Shown here: positions 1-6,751 of the stretch, piece by piece
Layout: every line of letters begins with the position of its first letter
How positions within the stretch are numbered: the stretch's first letter is position 1
DNA from: Methylopila sp. Yamaguchi
GTDB lineage: Bacteria; Pseudomonadota; Alphaproteobacteria; Rhizobiales; Methylopilaceae
Assembly (NCBI RefSeq): GCF_002897035.1
Contig: NZ_BAUX01000004.1
Location: forward strand, 124,001 to 188,000
Length of the DNA: 64,000 nt
Reading direction: 5' to 3'
Notes under the pieces: generated by a model
Told to the model about the DNA's origin: nothing
What the model saw: the letters and a program-made list of their open reading frames with translations, nothing else
The model's database searches: none
Position numbers and translations under genes: made by a program

Positions 1-979
1 CGGTGTCGGTGGTCCCGAACTTGGCCTCGTAGAAGCGGTCGGAAGCTCCGGACACGTTGACGATCAGCGAGCGCTTCAGCGCCTCGCCCACAAGCTGCGA
101 CGGGACGAAGGTCATGACGAGCTCGTTCCAGTGAAACAGCCCGTAGTCGAACGCCTGGTTGCGGGACGTGAGGTCGATCCGCATCACGGCGTTCTGGAAC
201 TCATAACCGCCGTCCGCGAGCAGGGTCTTGAAGTTGCCGATGAAGTCGATCGAAGCGATCTCGGCGATCCCTGGCGTCTCGCCCCGCCGGGTCATCTTGC
301 GGTAATCCTCGGTGCTGCCGAGCGCGGTCATGCCGAGCACGAGCGCCACCGCGACGGCGGCGCGGGGCAGGGCGCGCCGCCGCTGGAACCAGACGGCGAG
401 AGCGATCAGCAGGACGAACTCGAAGGCCTCGCCGCGTTTGCCCGTTACGTAGACGCGGTCGAGGTAGAGCGCCGAGTCCGCGAGCGCGATCGCGAGGGCC
501 GGCAGCGAAGGGCGGCGGGCGGCGCAGAGAACCGCGATCGCGAAGCCGTAGACCAGCATCTTGGAGAAGAACAGCAGCACCACCGGGAAGCCGCTGATCG
601 CGACCGACACCGTCTCCTCGGGCGGGAGCCGTCCGACCGCGACGTAAAACCCTGCGCCCGCCGCCGACAGCCCCGCGGCGGCGAGCAGCAGGCGGGTTTC
701 GTCGAGCGGAACGCTTTGGCGCAGGAGCGGGCGACGCGCCAGGCGCCATCCCAGCGGCGCCGCCCCGAGGCAGGCGACGGTGAACACCACGGCTGCTGCG
801 AACCCGCCGTCCGGCAGGAAGGGGCCGTCCACCAGTCCGGGCAGTTGCGGGAGCACGAAGGCGGTCGACATGGCGGCGGCGAGAAACGGAAACTCGTAGA
901 CGCCGCCGCGTCGGACCAAGCCGTCGACCAGCAGGCCGAGACAAAGAGCGGCCAGGATCGCCACTAGCATCCAGGTCAC
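1..979 (-). CDS. Wzy-like O-antigen/exopolysaccharide polymerase, C-terminus cut by window edge
   Basis: A polytopic inner-membrane protein that reads in from a GTG start at 979 (protein begins MTWMLVAILAALC) and runs off the left edge, so at least 326 residues are seen. Many hydrophobic helices alternate with Arg-rich loops, and a long non-hydrophobic loop follows the segment ALGSTEDYRKMTRR, as in oligosaccharide repeat-unit polymerases. The GTG overlaps the stop of the upstream YdcF-like gene (GTGA), so the two are translationally coupled in the leftward polysaccharide operon with Wzx and the initiating transferase. Wzy proteins share little sequence, so the call rests on topology and context. 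Another EpsG/PelG-like membrane protein is possible. Confidence 0.6.
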   Translation of the reverse strand, partial: MTWMLVAILAALCLGLLVDGLVRRGGVYEFPFLAAAMSTAFVLPQLPGLVDGPFLPDGGFAAAVVFTVACLGAAPLGWRLARRPLLRQSVPLDETRLLLAAAGLSAAGAGFYVAVGRLPPEETVSVAISGFPVVLLFFSKMLVYGFAIAVLCAARRPSLPALAIALADSALYLDRVYVTGKRGEAFEFVLLIALAVWFQRRRALPRAAVAVALVLGMTALGSTEDYRKMTRRGETPGIAEIASIDFIGNFKTLLADGGYEFQNAVMRIDLTSRNQAFDYGLFHWNELVMTFVPSQLVGEALKRSLIVNVSGASDRFYEAKFGTTDT

Positions 980-1557
980 GGCGCGCCCCCCCGGGGAGCG
1001 CTCCAGGCCACAATGCCGTAGCGCAGCGCATACCACGCGATCTTGGCGTATTCGGCCAGCACCGCCCCGGGCTCTCCGGTCCAGCCGAGCCGCCAGCGCG
1101 GCAGCTCGCGACGGACCGACGCCCCGGCGAAGACGATGGAGGGCGCGGTCGCGCGGAAACACGCCAGCGCGCGGCGCTGGTGATACCAGTGCGTGACGAG
1201 GATCGCCGACCGCGCGCCTGCCAGCAGCGGAGCCGCTTGCTTCGCGTTGCCGAGAGTCGAACGCGATGCGCATTCCGTCTCGACGGCGCCGGGCGGCGCG
1301 CCGCGGGCGATCAACATCTCCCGGATCGCTTCGCAATCGCCGGCCCCGGCCACGAGGATCCGTTGCGCGCCTCCGTCGGCGAAGAGGCGCGCGGCTCGTT
1401 CCGCGCGCGGCGGCCCGAAGCCTCCAAGCACCACGATGACGTCGGCGGGACCTGGGGCGTCCGGTGTTTGCAGCACATAGCCCGCGGCTGAGAGCGCGCC
1501 TGCGGCGCAAGCCGCCGCGGCGACCAGGGCGGTGGTCGCGCGTTCCGCCCAGATCAT
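976..1557 (-). CDS. YdcF/SanA-like DUF218 membrane-anchored protein
   Basis: 193 residues. One N-terminal membrane helix (about 8-28) is followed by a DUF218 fold: VIVVLGG at about 40-46, the acidic/STxxNA segment CASRSTLGNA at 96-105, and ILVTHWYHQRRA at 119-130, which matches the family's LVTsxyHmpRA motif. DUF218 proteins are linked to envelope and polysaccharide biology, but their reaction is not settled. The ATG at 1557 follows the GT2 gene stop by 80 nt. The same frame stays open upstream to 2340, but that part is antisense-like, Arg-rich and overlaps the GT2 gene, so it is excluded. Function in the polymer pathway is inferred only from operon position. Confidence 0.75.
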   Translation of the reverse strand: MIWAERATTALVAAAACAAGALSAAGYVLQTPDAPGPADVIVVLGGFGPPRAERAARLFADGGAQRILVAGAGDCEAIREMLIARGAPPGAVETECASRSTLGNAKQAAPLLAGARSAILVTHWYHQRRALACFRATAPSIVFAGASVRRELPRWRLGWTGEPGAVLAEYAKIAWYALRYGIVAWSAPRGGAP

Positions 1558-1637
1558 CGCGACGGCCCGGCCAGCACGGCCGTGAAAGCGGTCGGAGCGT
1601 GGAGCAAGGCCCTGGGGAGGGGGCGCCCCATCGTCCC

Positions 1638-2537
1638 TCAGCCTTCCCGGCCGGCGACGGGAAGAGGCGCGATCGGCGCGTCCCCGACGTTCCGCGCCTC
1701 GCCCGCGTTGCGGGCGTCGGCGACGAGCGTGCGACGGCGCAGGGCGATCTGCCAGTAGTAGAAGGCCCGGGCCATTGCGAAGTGGAAGCCCGCCGCGCCG
1801 TCTAGGACGCCGAGCTTGAACACATAGGAATGCAGGAAAGCCGCCAGCCAGCGGCAGGGCGTGACGCGGAAGGCGGTCTTGAGGGCACGCCGCGTCCAGC
1901 TCTCGTTCTCGGCAAGTTTGGCCAAAACGCCGCGTTCGGCGAGGCGCGCCTCCCAGTCGGCGTAGAGATCGTGGCGTCCGAAGTAGGCGGCGGCGGGCTT
2001 CCGGTCCCAGTGCAGCAGCGAGGAGCGCATGCGGCCGATCCGGCCGTCGATCAGCGGCTGGTAGTGGCCCTCGACCTCCCAGCCGCCGGGCACGTCGAGA
2101 TCGTCGGGATGGGGGAACCGGGTCTTCCGGCGATCGACCAGCATGATCTTGCAGTTGCGGTGGCCGAAGCGGAGCGCTTTGCCCAGGAACACGAAGCGCC
2201 CTTCGATGAAGTAGGCGGCGCAGGGCGGGCCCTTGGCGATCAGCGCCGCGATCTCGTCGACGAGCTCCGGAGAGACGATCTCGTCCGCGTCCAACATCAG
2301 GACCCAGTCGTTGCGGACGATCGGATGCTGGAGCGACCACTCCTTCTTCTTCGGGTACGCTCGGTTCCAGTTGAAAGGCACAACGGAGGCCCCGTAGCGC
2401 TCGGCGATCGCGACCGTCGCGTCAGAGCTCGCGCTGTCGGCGACGACGACCTGGTCGAAGCCGCGCAGGGCCTCGAGGCAGTAGGCGAGGTTCGCCGCTT
2501 CGTTGCGCGTCGGGATGACGACGGAGACGGGGATCAT
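1638..2537 (-). CDS. GT2 family glycosyltransferase
   Basis: 299 residues, GT-A fold, of the KdtX/WaaE-like GT2 branch. The N-terminal SVVIPTRNEAANLAYCLEAL is the nucleotide-sugar binding strand-helix, VVADSASSDAT at about 31-41 is the second signature, and LDADE at 82-86 is the metal-binding DxD. The C-terminal half has the aromatic HSYVFKLGVLDGAAGFHFA segment common in this group. The ATG at 2537 is preferred over an in-frame ATG at 2570 because GAAAGGG lies a normal distance upstream. It likely adds one sugar to the lipid-linked repeat unit at the cytoplasmic face. The substrate cannot be read from sequence. Confidence 0.85.
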   Translation of the reverse strand: MIPVSVVIPTRNEAANLAYCLEALRGFDQVVVADSASSDATVAIAERYGASVVPFNWNRAYPKKKEWSLQHPIVRNDWVLMLDADEIVSPELVDEIAALIAKGPPCAAYFIEGRFVFLGKALRFGHRNCKIMLVDRRKTRFPHPDDLDVPGGWEVEGHYQPLIDGRIGRMRSSLLHWDRKPAAAYFGRHDLYADWEARLAERGVLAKLAENESWTRRALKTAFRVTPCRWLAAFLHSYVFKLGVLDGAAGFHFAMARAFYYWQIALRRRTLVADARNAGEARNVGDAPIAPLPVAGREG

Positions 2538-2573
2538 TCCGATAGCCCTTTCGAGATGGGTCTGGCGCATGCG

Positions 2574-3677
2574 TCATGCGCCCTGCTGGTTCGCGGGGGT
2601 GCGGGAGGGCAGCGCCGCGTCGCCGCGCGCGGGCCTGACGAGCCAAGCCGGGAGGCGGCTGGGGGCGTAGGCGACGAACAGGGAGTGCGCGACGCCGACG
2701 GCCGCCAAGCCGGCCAGCAGCGCGGCGTCGTCGATCTGCGCGACGGCTCCGATGAAGCCGACGGCCCCAAGGATCAGCGACACGCCGACGATCAGCGCCG
2801 TCGCGCGGGCCGCCGGGACGCCGCCGTCGACCAGGATGTGGTGCAGATGGCGACGGTCCGCCGCCATCGGGCTTCGCCGCGCGACGATGCGGCGAACGAT
2901 GAGGCTGAGCGTCTCGACGATGGGCAGGGCGCAGGTCCATAGCAGCGCGGCGAACGGCGCGACACGGCCTTCCCCGCTGGCGAAGGTCGCCACGAAATAG
3001 GCGACGCCCGCGCCGAGCAGCAGGCTGCCGGCGTCGCCCATGAACACGGACGCCCGGGCGCGCCAGCGGTGGCGCAGGTTGAACACGAGGAAGCCGAGCA
3101 CCGAAAACAGCAGGGGCAGGAGCGGGATCGCGGCGGCCGTGCGCTCGAGCGCCATGGCGGTGATCGCCAGCCAGAACAGCGCGCCCGCGGCGACGCCGCC
3201 TGCGAGCCCGTCCAGCCCGTCGGCCATGTTGAACGCGTTGGCGAGCCCGACGACGAAGACCAGCGTGAAGGGGAGGGCGAACGCGCCAAGGACGAGCCCG
3301 GCGTCGGAGACGCCGCCAAGGCGCTCCACTAAGACGCCTGCGGGCGCGACCGCCAGCGCCGCCGCCCCGAACTGCATCAGAAGACGGGGCGCCGCCCGCA
3401 GGCTGAAGCGGTCGTCGGCCGCGCCGATGGCGACGAAGGCCGCGAAGCCCGCGAAGGCGTTCCACGGAACCCTGAGGTCCGGCGCCAGGGAGAGCGAGGC
3501 CACGACGAAGGCCGGGAACATCGCGAGGCCGCCGACCAGGGGCACTTGGCCCACGTGGCGCTTCCGTTCGTCCGGGCGGTCGACCAATCCGAGCGGGACC
3601 GCCGCCGCCCGCAGCGTCGCCACGAGCACGACCGTCAGGAGGAAGGCGTTCAGCAGTTGGGGAGCGTACGAGGTCAT
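2574..3677 (-). CDS. WecA/MraY-family undecaprenyl-phosphate sugar-1-phosphate transferase
   Basis: 367 residues, about ten membrane helices. Family hallmarks are all present: DRPDERKRH...PLVGG (33-50), AADDR (86-90), NAFNMADGLDGLAGG (147-161), VFMGDAGS (211-218) and the WecA-type ADRRHLHH (273-280). Enzymes with the HxHH motif transfer an N-acetylhexosamine-1-phosphate (GlcNAc-1-P in WecA) from a UDP-sugar to undecaprenyl phosphate. This is therefore the probable initiating enzyme of the repeat unit. It lies between the Wzx gene (196-bp gap) and the GT2 gene in the leftward operon. The sugar specificity is inferred by family and not proven. Confidence 0.9.
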   Translation of the reverse strand: MTSYAPQLLNAFLLTVVLVATLRAAAVPLGLVDRPDERKRHVGQVPLVGGLAMFPAFVVASLSLAPDLRVPWNAFAGFAAFVAIGAADDRFSLRAAPRLLMQFGAAALAVAPAGVLVERLGGVSDAGLVLGAFALPFTLVFVVGLANAFNMADGLDGLAGGVAAGALFWLAITAMALERTAAAIPLLPLLFSVLGFLVFNLRHRWRARASVFMGDAGSLLLGAGVAYFVATFASGEGRVAPFAALLWTCALPIVETLSLIVRRIVARRSPMAADRRHLHHILVDGGVPAARATALIVGVSLILGAVGFIGAVAQIDDAALLAGLAAVGVAHSLFVAYAPSRLPAWLVRPARGDAALPSRTPANQQGA

Positions 3678-3846
3678 GGAATCCCATCCCGTCGGTCCGG
3701 GGCGCGCAGTCGCGTCGCCTGTCGTCGGGCGGCGGACCGCCGTGGTCGCCCGAACGCTAGACGGCGCGCGAACGGCGCCGGGAGCTATGATTTCAGCCGA
3801 GCGGACCTCCGCCTTTGAGGCCGCGGAGAGGGGGAGAACCGCGAAG

Positions 3847-3875
3847 GAGGTAGGCGGGGAGAGCCCGGCTACCTC
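3847..3875 (-). terminator. Inverted repeat overlapping the wzx stop codon
   Basis: GAGGTAG (3847-3853) pairs with CTACCTC (3869-3875) around a 15-nt loop and touches the TGA of the flippase gene. No T-run follows on the minus strand, so it may be a weak or Rho-assisted attenuator within the 196-bp gap before the WecA-like gene. The rest of that gap (3678-3846) holds GC-rich sequence with no further open frame that I can support. Confidence 0.3.
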
Positions 3876-5466
3876 AAGCGTCGGTCACGAGCCGGCGCCC
3901 GAAGGCGCGCCGCGCTCGCCCGAGCGCCATGGCGCGGAGGTTGTGGTCGAGAACCAGCGTCCAGAAGCCGAGGAGGGCCACCAGACCGCCGACGCCGGCG
4001 CAGGCGAGCGCGCGCGGCAGGGGCCCGACATGCGCCGTCGAGGCGGCAGCCGCCGCCATCGAGGCCGCCGCCGCGAGGAACAACCCGAGGACGGGCGCGA
4101 GGACCTGCGCGACGTAGACCCGCCACGGGATGTCGAGCCGGCGGAGCGCCGTCGCGGGAATTTGCCAGCCTGTTGTCGCGAGCTGGGCGAGCAACGTCGC
4201 GAGCGCGACGCCAACGAGGCCAAGAGCGGGAGCGAGCACGAAGCTGAGCGCGACGTTAAGCGCGCCCGCCGCGAGGTAGATTGCGGCGTAGATCTCGTTC
4301 TCGGTGGCGCGCGAGAAACCGAACAGCAGGCTCTGCTGGGTGTAGACCAGCAGCATCGCGCAGAACGTGGCCATCAGCGGCAGACCGGCGTAGTGGCCCA
4401 CGCCGAGCCAGGCGGCGATGATGGCGTCGCCGGCGAACAGCAGCAGCGCGGTCGCGAGCGCCATCAATCCCATGCCGATACGCATGCTCTTCAACACGAG
4501 CGGCGCGACGCGGTCGCGCGCGGTCGTGCGCCAAAGCTGAGAGACGTAGATGTTCGCCGCGTCGCCGATCGCGATCGCGATCAGCGCGGCGTTGAAGGCG
4601 AGCGTGTAGGAGGCGAAGTACGCCGGAATGCTTTCGGGGTTGAGATAGCCGGCGATGAAGTACTGGTCGGTGCGCGTCAGCAGGATCGCGCCGATCTCGG
4701 TCAGAAAGTACTTCAGCGAGGGCGAGAGCAGCGTCTCCGCCTCGGCCCGGCTCCAGGTCCCGCTGTCGGCGCTCACCGCGGGCTCGTTGCGCCGGAGGTA
4801 GACGATCGCGGCGACGCGGAAGACGACGTTGCCGACGGCCCCGATGGCGGCGAGCGCAACGAGCCCGCCGCCCGCCCACACCATCGCGGTTTGAGCGAGG
4901 AGGGTGAGGCTCGTCATGCCGGTGGAGAGCAGCGCGATCGGCGCCACGTGGCCGAGGCCGGCGATGACCGAGGTCCAGAGGCCGTTCGACAGGGCGATCG
5001 ACTGGCTGACGCAGATGATCGTCCAGGCGATTTCAGCCTCGCGGCGGAGCGCCTCGTCGAGCGGGAGCGTCGCGATGAACAGCAGGCCGCCGCCCCAGGC
5101 GAGCAGACCGACGCTTGCGGCTATCCCCCGGTAGAGCACGCGTCCGGTCGCGATCAGACCGGCGAAGGCGTGCGCGTGCGCCGCGGTGAGCGGCTCCTCC
5201 GGCCCACCGGTCGCCTCGCCCCGTCGGAAGGCGAAGCGGCGGGTGAGCGTCGAGGTCAGCCCGAGATCGAGCATGAGCAGCATGACGCCGCTTTGGCTGA
5301 GCAGCAGCCACACGCCGAGCTCCGCCTTGGGTAAGTTCTTGAACAGCGCGGGCATCAGCACGAGGCCGAGCGCGATGGCCACCAGCCGCGACATCCACAT
5401 GGCCGAGACCGCAAGCGCGATGCGCCGGACGACCGTGGCGCGGCGACCCGGACCGGTCCCGCTCAA
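3874..5466 (-). CDS. Wzx-type polysaccharide flippase (MATE/MOP superfamily)
   Basis: 530 residues with about 12-14 predicted membrane helices. RIALAVSAMWMSRLVAIALG begins helix 1, LKYFLTEIGAILLTRTDQYF is the mid-protein repeat of the MOP fold, and a lysine/arginine-rich tail follows the last helix. Such proteins move the undecaprenyl-linked repeat unit across the inner membrane. A TTG start at 5466 overlaps the stop of the upstream gene (TTGA), which argues for coupling. The frame is open further upstream, but that part is antisense composition inside the neighbouring gene. An internal ATG 24 codons later is a weaker alternative. Confidence 0.85.
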   Translation of the reverse strand: MSGTGPGRRATVVRRIALAVSAMWMSRLVAIALGLVLMPALFKNLPKAELGVWLLLSQSGVMLLMLDLGLTSTLTRRFAFRRGEATGGPEEPLTAAHAHAFAGLIATGRVLYRGIAASVGLLAWGGGLLFIATLPLDEALRREAEIAWTIICVSQSIALSNGLWTSVIAGLGHVAPIALLSTGMTSLTLLAQTAMVWAGGGLVALAAIGAVGNVVFRVAAIVYLRRNEPAVSADSGTWSRAEAETLLSPSLKYFLTEIGAILLTRTDQYFIAGYLNPESIPAYFASYTLAFNAALIAIAIGDAANIYVSQLWRTTARDRVAPLVLKSMRIGMGLMALATALLLFAGDAIIAAWLGVGHYAGLPLMATFCAMLLVYTQQSLLFGFSRATENEIYAAIYLAAGALNVALSFVLAPALGLVGVALATLLAQLATTGWQIPATALRRLDIPWRVYVAQVLAPVLGLFLAAAASMAAAAASTAHVGPLPRALACAGVGGLVALLGFWTLVLDHNLRAMALGRARRAFGRRLVTDA

Positions 5467-6410
5467 GGAAACACCTCGAGCGCAAGTCTCCGGCAGAACG
5501 CCTTGAGCCGACCAGCCTCCGGCGCGGGCGGCGGTCTTCCGGCGTCGAGCGCCCCCCAGGCGCGGGGGCCGGCCGCCGGGGCCAGCCGGCGGGCGAACCG
5601 CAGCAGGTCGCCGCTCGCGGTCGAGTTGCCGCGCGCCCGTTCGGCGCAGGCCGCCCAATAGGCCTGCTGCGCCAGCCGGAGGTTCGCGAGCCGGGCGAGC
5701 GCCGCGGCGTCGGCCAATCGTCGCCCGTCCGTCCGAAAAAACGTGGCGAACGCCTCGCGTCGGGCGTCCAGGCTGCGCAGCAGGGCGCCCTCGTCGACAA
5801 AGCCGGCGGACGTTCGGACCGCGAGCGGCGCAGCACATTCTGCGATCGCTCCCCGAAGGCTGAGCCGCAGCCAGGCGCCCAGCCGCGCGCCATCGTCTCC
5901 GAGCCGCCCAAAGGGCGCGGCGCGCGGCGCGCGAATGACCACCGGCCCGTCACCAAGAGGCGCGCCCGCGGCTCCGCACATCCGGCGGATCGCGGAGAGG
6001 CCGTCGCCGACGCGCCAGGCGTCGATGGCGGGAGGCGCGGCCTCGTCCGCCTCGGCGCATCGGCTGAAGCCGGCGACGACATCGGGGCGTGACGCCATCA
6101 GAGCGAGCGCCGCGTCGACGGCGCCGGCGACGAGCCTGTGGCCCGCTGAAAGCGTGAGCAGGAACGGCGCCTGCGCCGCGGTCGCCCAGCGCCGTACCGC
6201 GGAGGCGTCGTCGTGGGGGAGGGCGACGACGTCCGGACGCGAGGCCGCGAGGTCGCGCGCAATCCGGTCGTTTTCCGGGCGGTCGCCGACGATCATTATG
6301 CGCAGCCCGCCGAGCCGTTGCGCCCGGACGCTCGCCGCGCAGCCCTCCACGTCCGCCATTCCTTGGCAGAGAATTGCAACATCGACTGGCGTCGGAATCA
6401 CGCCGCTCAT
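5463..6410 (-). CDS. GT2-like glycosyltransferase with degenerate DxD
   Basis: 315 residues, first gene of the leftward operon. ATG at 6410 has GGGGCG upstream. The N-terminus (VDVAILCQGMADVEGCAASV) and a GT-A-like alternation of strands resemble GT2, but where its paralogue at 9773 has SADD, this one has LSAGHRL, so the metal-binding acids are missing. Both proteins share the C-terminal helical signature LAxxRLAxxAYWxxxAxxxRG. It may therefore be an inactive paralogue, an accessory subunit, or an enzyme that uses different residues. Known family: GT2; the loss is seen in sequence; the role is inference. Confidence 0.65.
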   Translation of the reverse strand: MSGVIPTPVDVAILCQGMADVEGCAASVRAQRLGGLRIMIVGDRPENDRIARDLAASRPDVVALPHDDASAVRRWATAAQAPFLLTLSAGHRLVAGAVDAALALMASRPDVVAGFSRCAEADEAAPPAIDAWRVGDGLSAIRRMCGAAGAPLGDGPVVIRAPRAAPFGRLGDDGARLGAWLRLSLRGAIAECAAPLAVRTSAGFVDEGALLRSLDARREAFATFFRTDGRRLADAAALARLANLRLAQQAYWAACAERARGNSTASGDLLRFARRLAPAAGPRAWGALDAGRPPPAPEAGRLKAFCRRLALEVFP

Positions 6411-6751
6411 CGCATCGCCCCGGTTGAACCGAGGCGGATCTAGGCGGCCCGTCGGCGGCCCCCGCAACGGGGCCGATGGACGAAGCGCAGAAAGGAACCC
6501 TACGCCTTGCGGAGCCTCCAGTCCGGCGGCGACGTCGCGGGGCTACCTCCGCCCCTGGCCATTCGGAGGCTTGCGACCGCGGGCTACGGCTTTCGAAGCC
6601 ACACTACGTCTTTTGGGCGAGAGGCCGCGGAGCGCCTACCCCTCAAGCCAATCTTTGCGGGTACTTCGATCCGAAAAATACTTCGGAACGGGGCTCAATA
6701 ACTTCATATCCATCAACATCATGCGGCCGGGGGCGGCTGTGGGGGGCGACG
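6411..6751. promoter_or_regulatory. Divergent intergenic region of the polysaccharide locus
   Basis: 341 bp between two divergent operons must hold both promoters. A 7-bp stem CGGCCCC/GGGGCCG lies at 6456-6475. A less GC-rich stretch at 6655-6715 contains TACTTCGATCC (6662-6672) and a partial repeat TACTTCGGA (6679-6687). The first also occurs at 20142-20152. I do not see a convincing -35/-10 pair. Confidence 0.4.

Noticed and set aside
976-2340. A single 454-aa protein including the YdcF-like domain
   Set aside because: The first 261 codons overlap the GT2 gene in another frame and have shadow composition; the ATG at 1557 begins the DUF218 protein.
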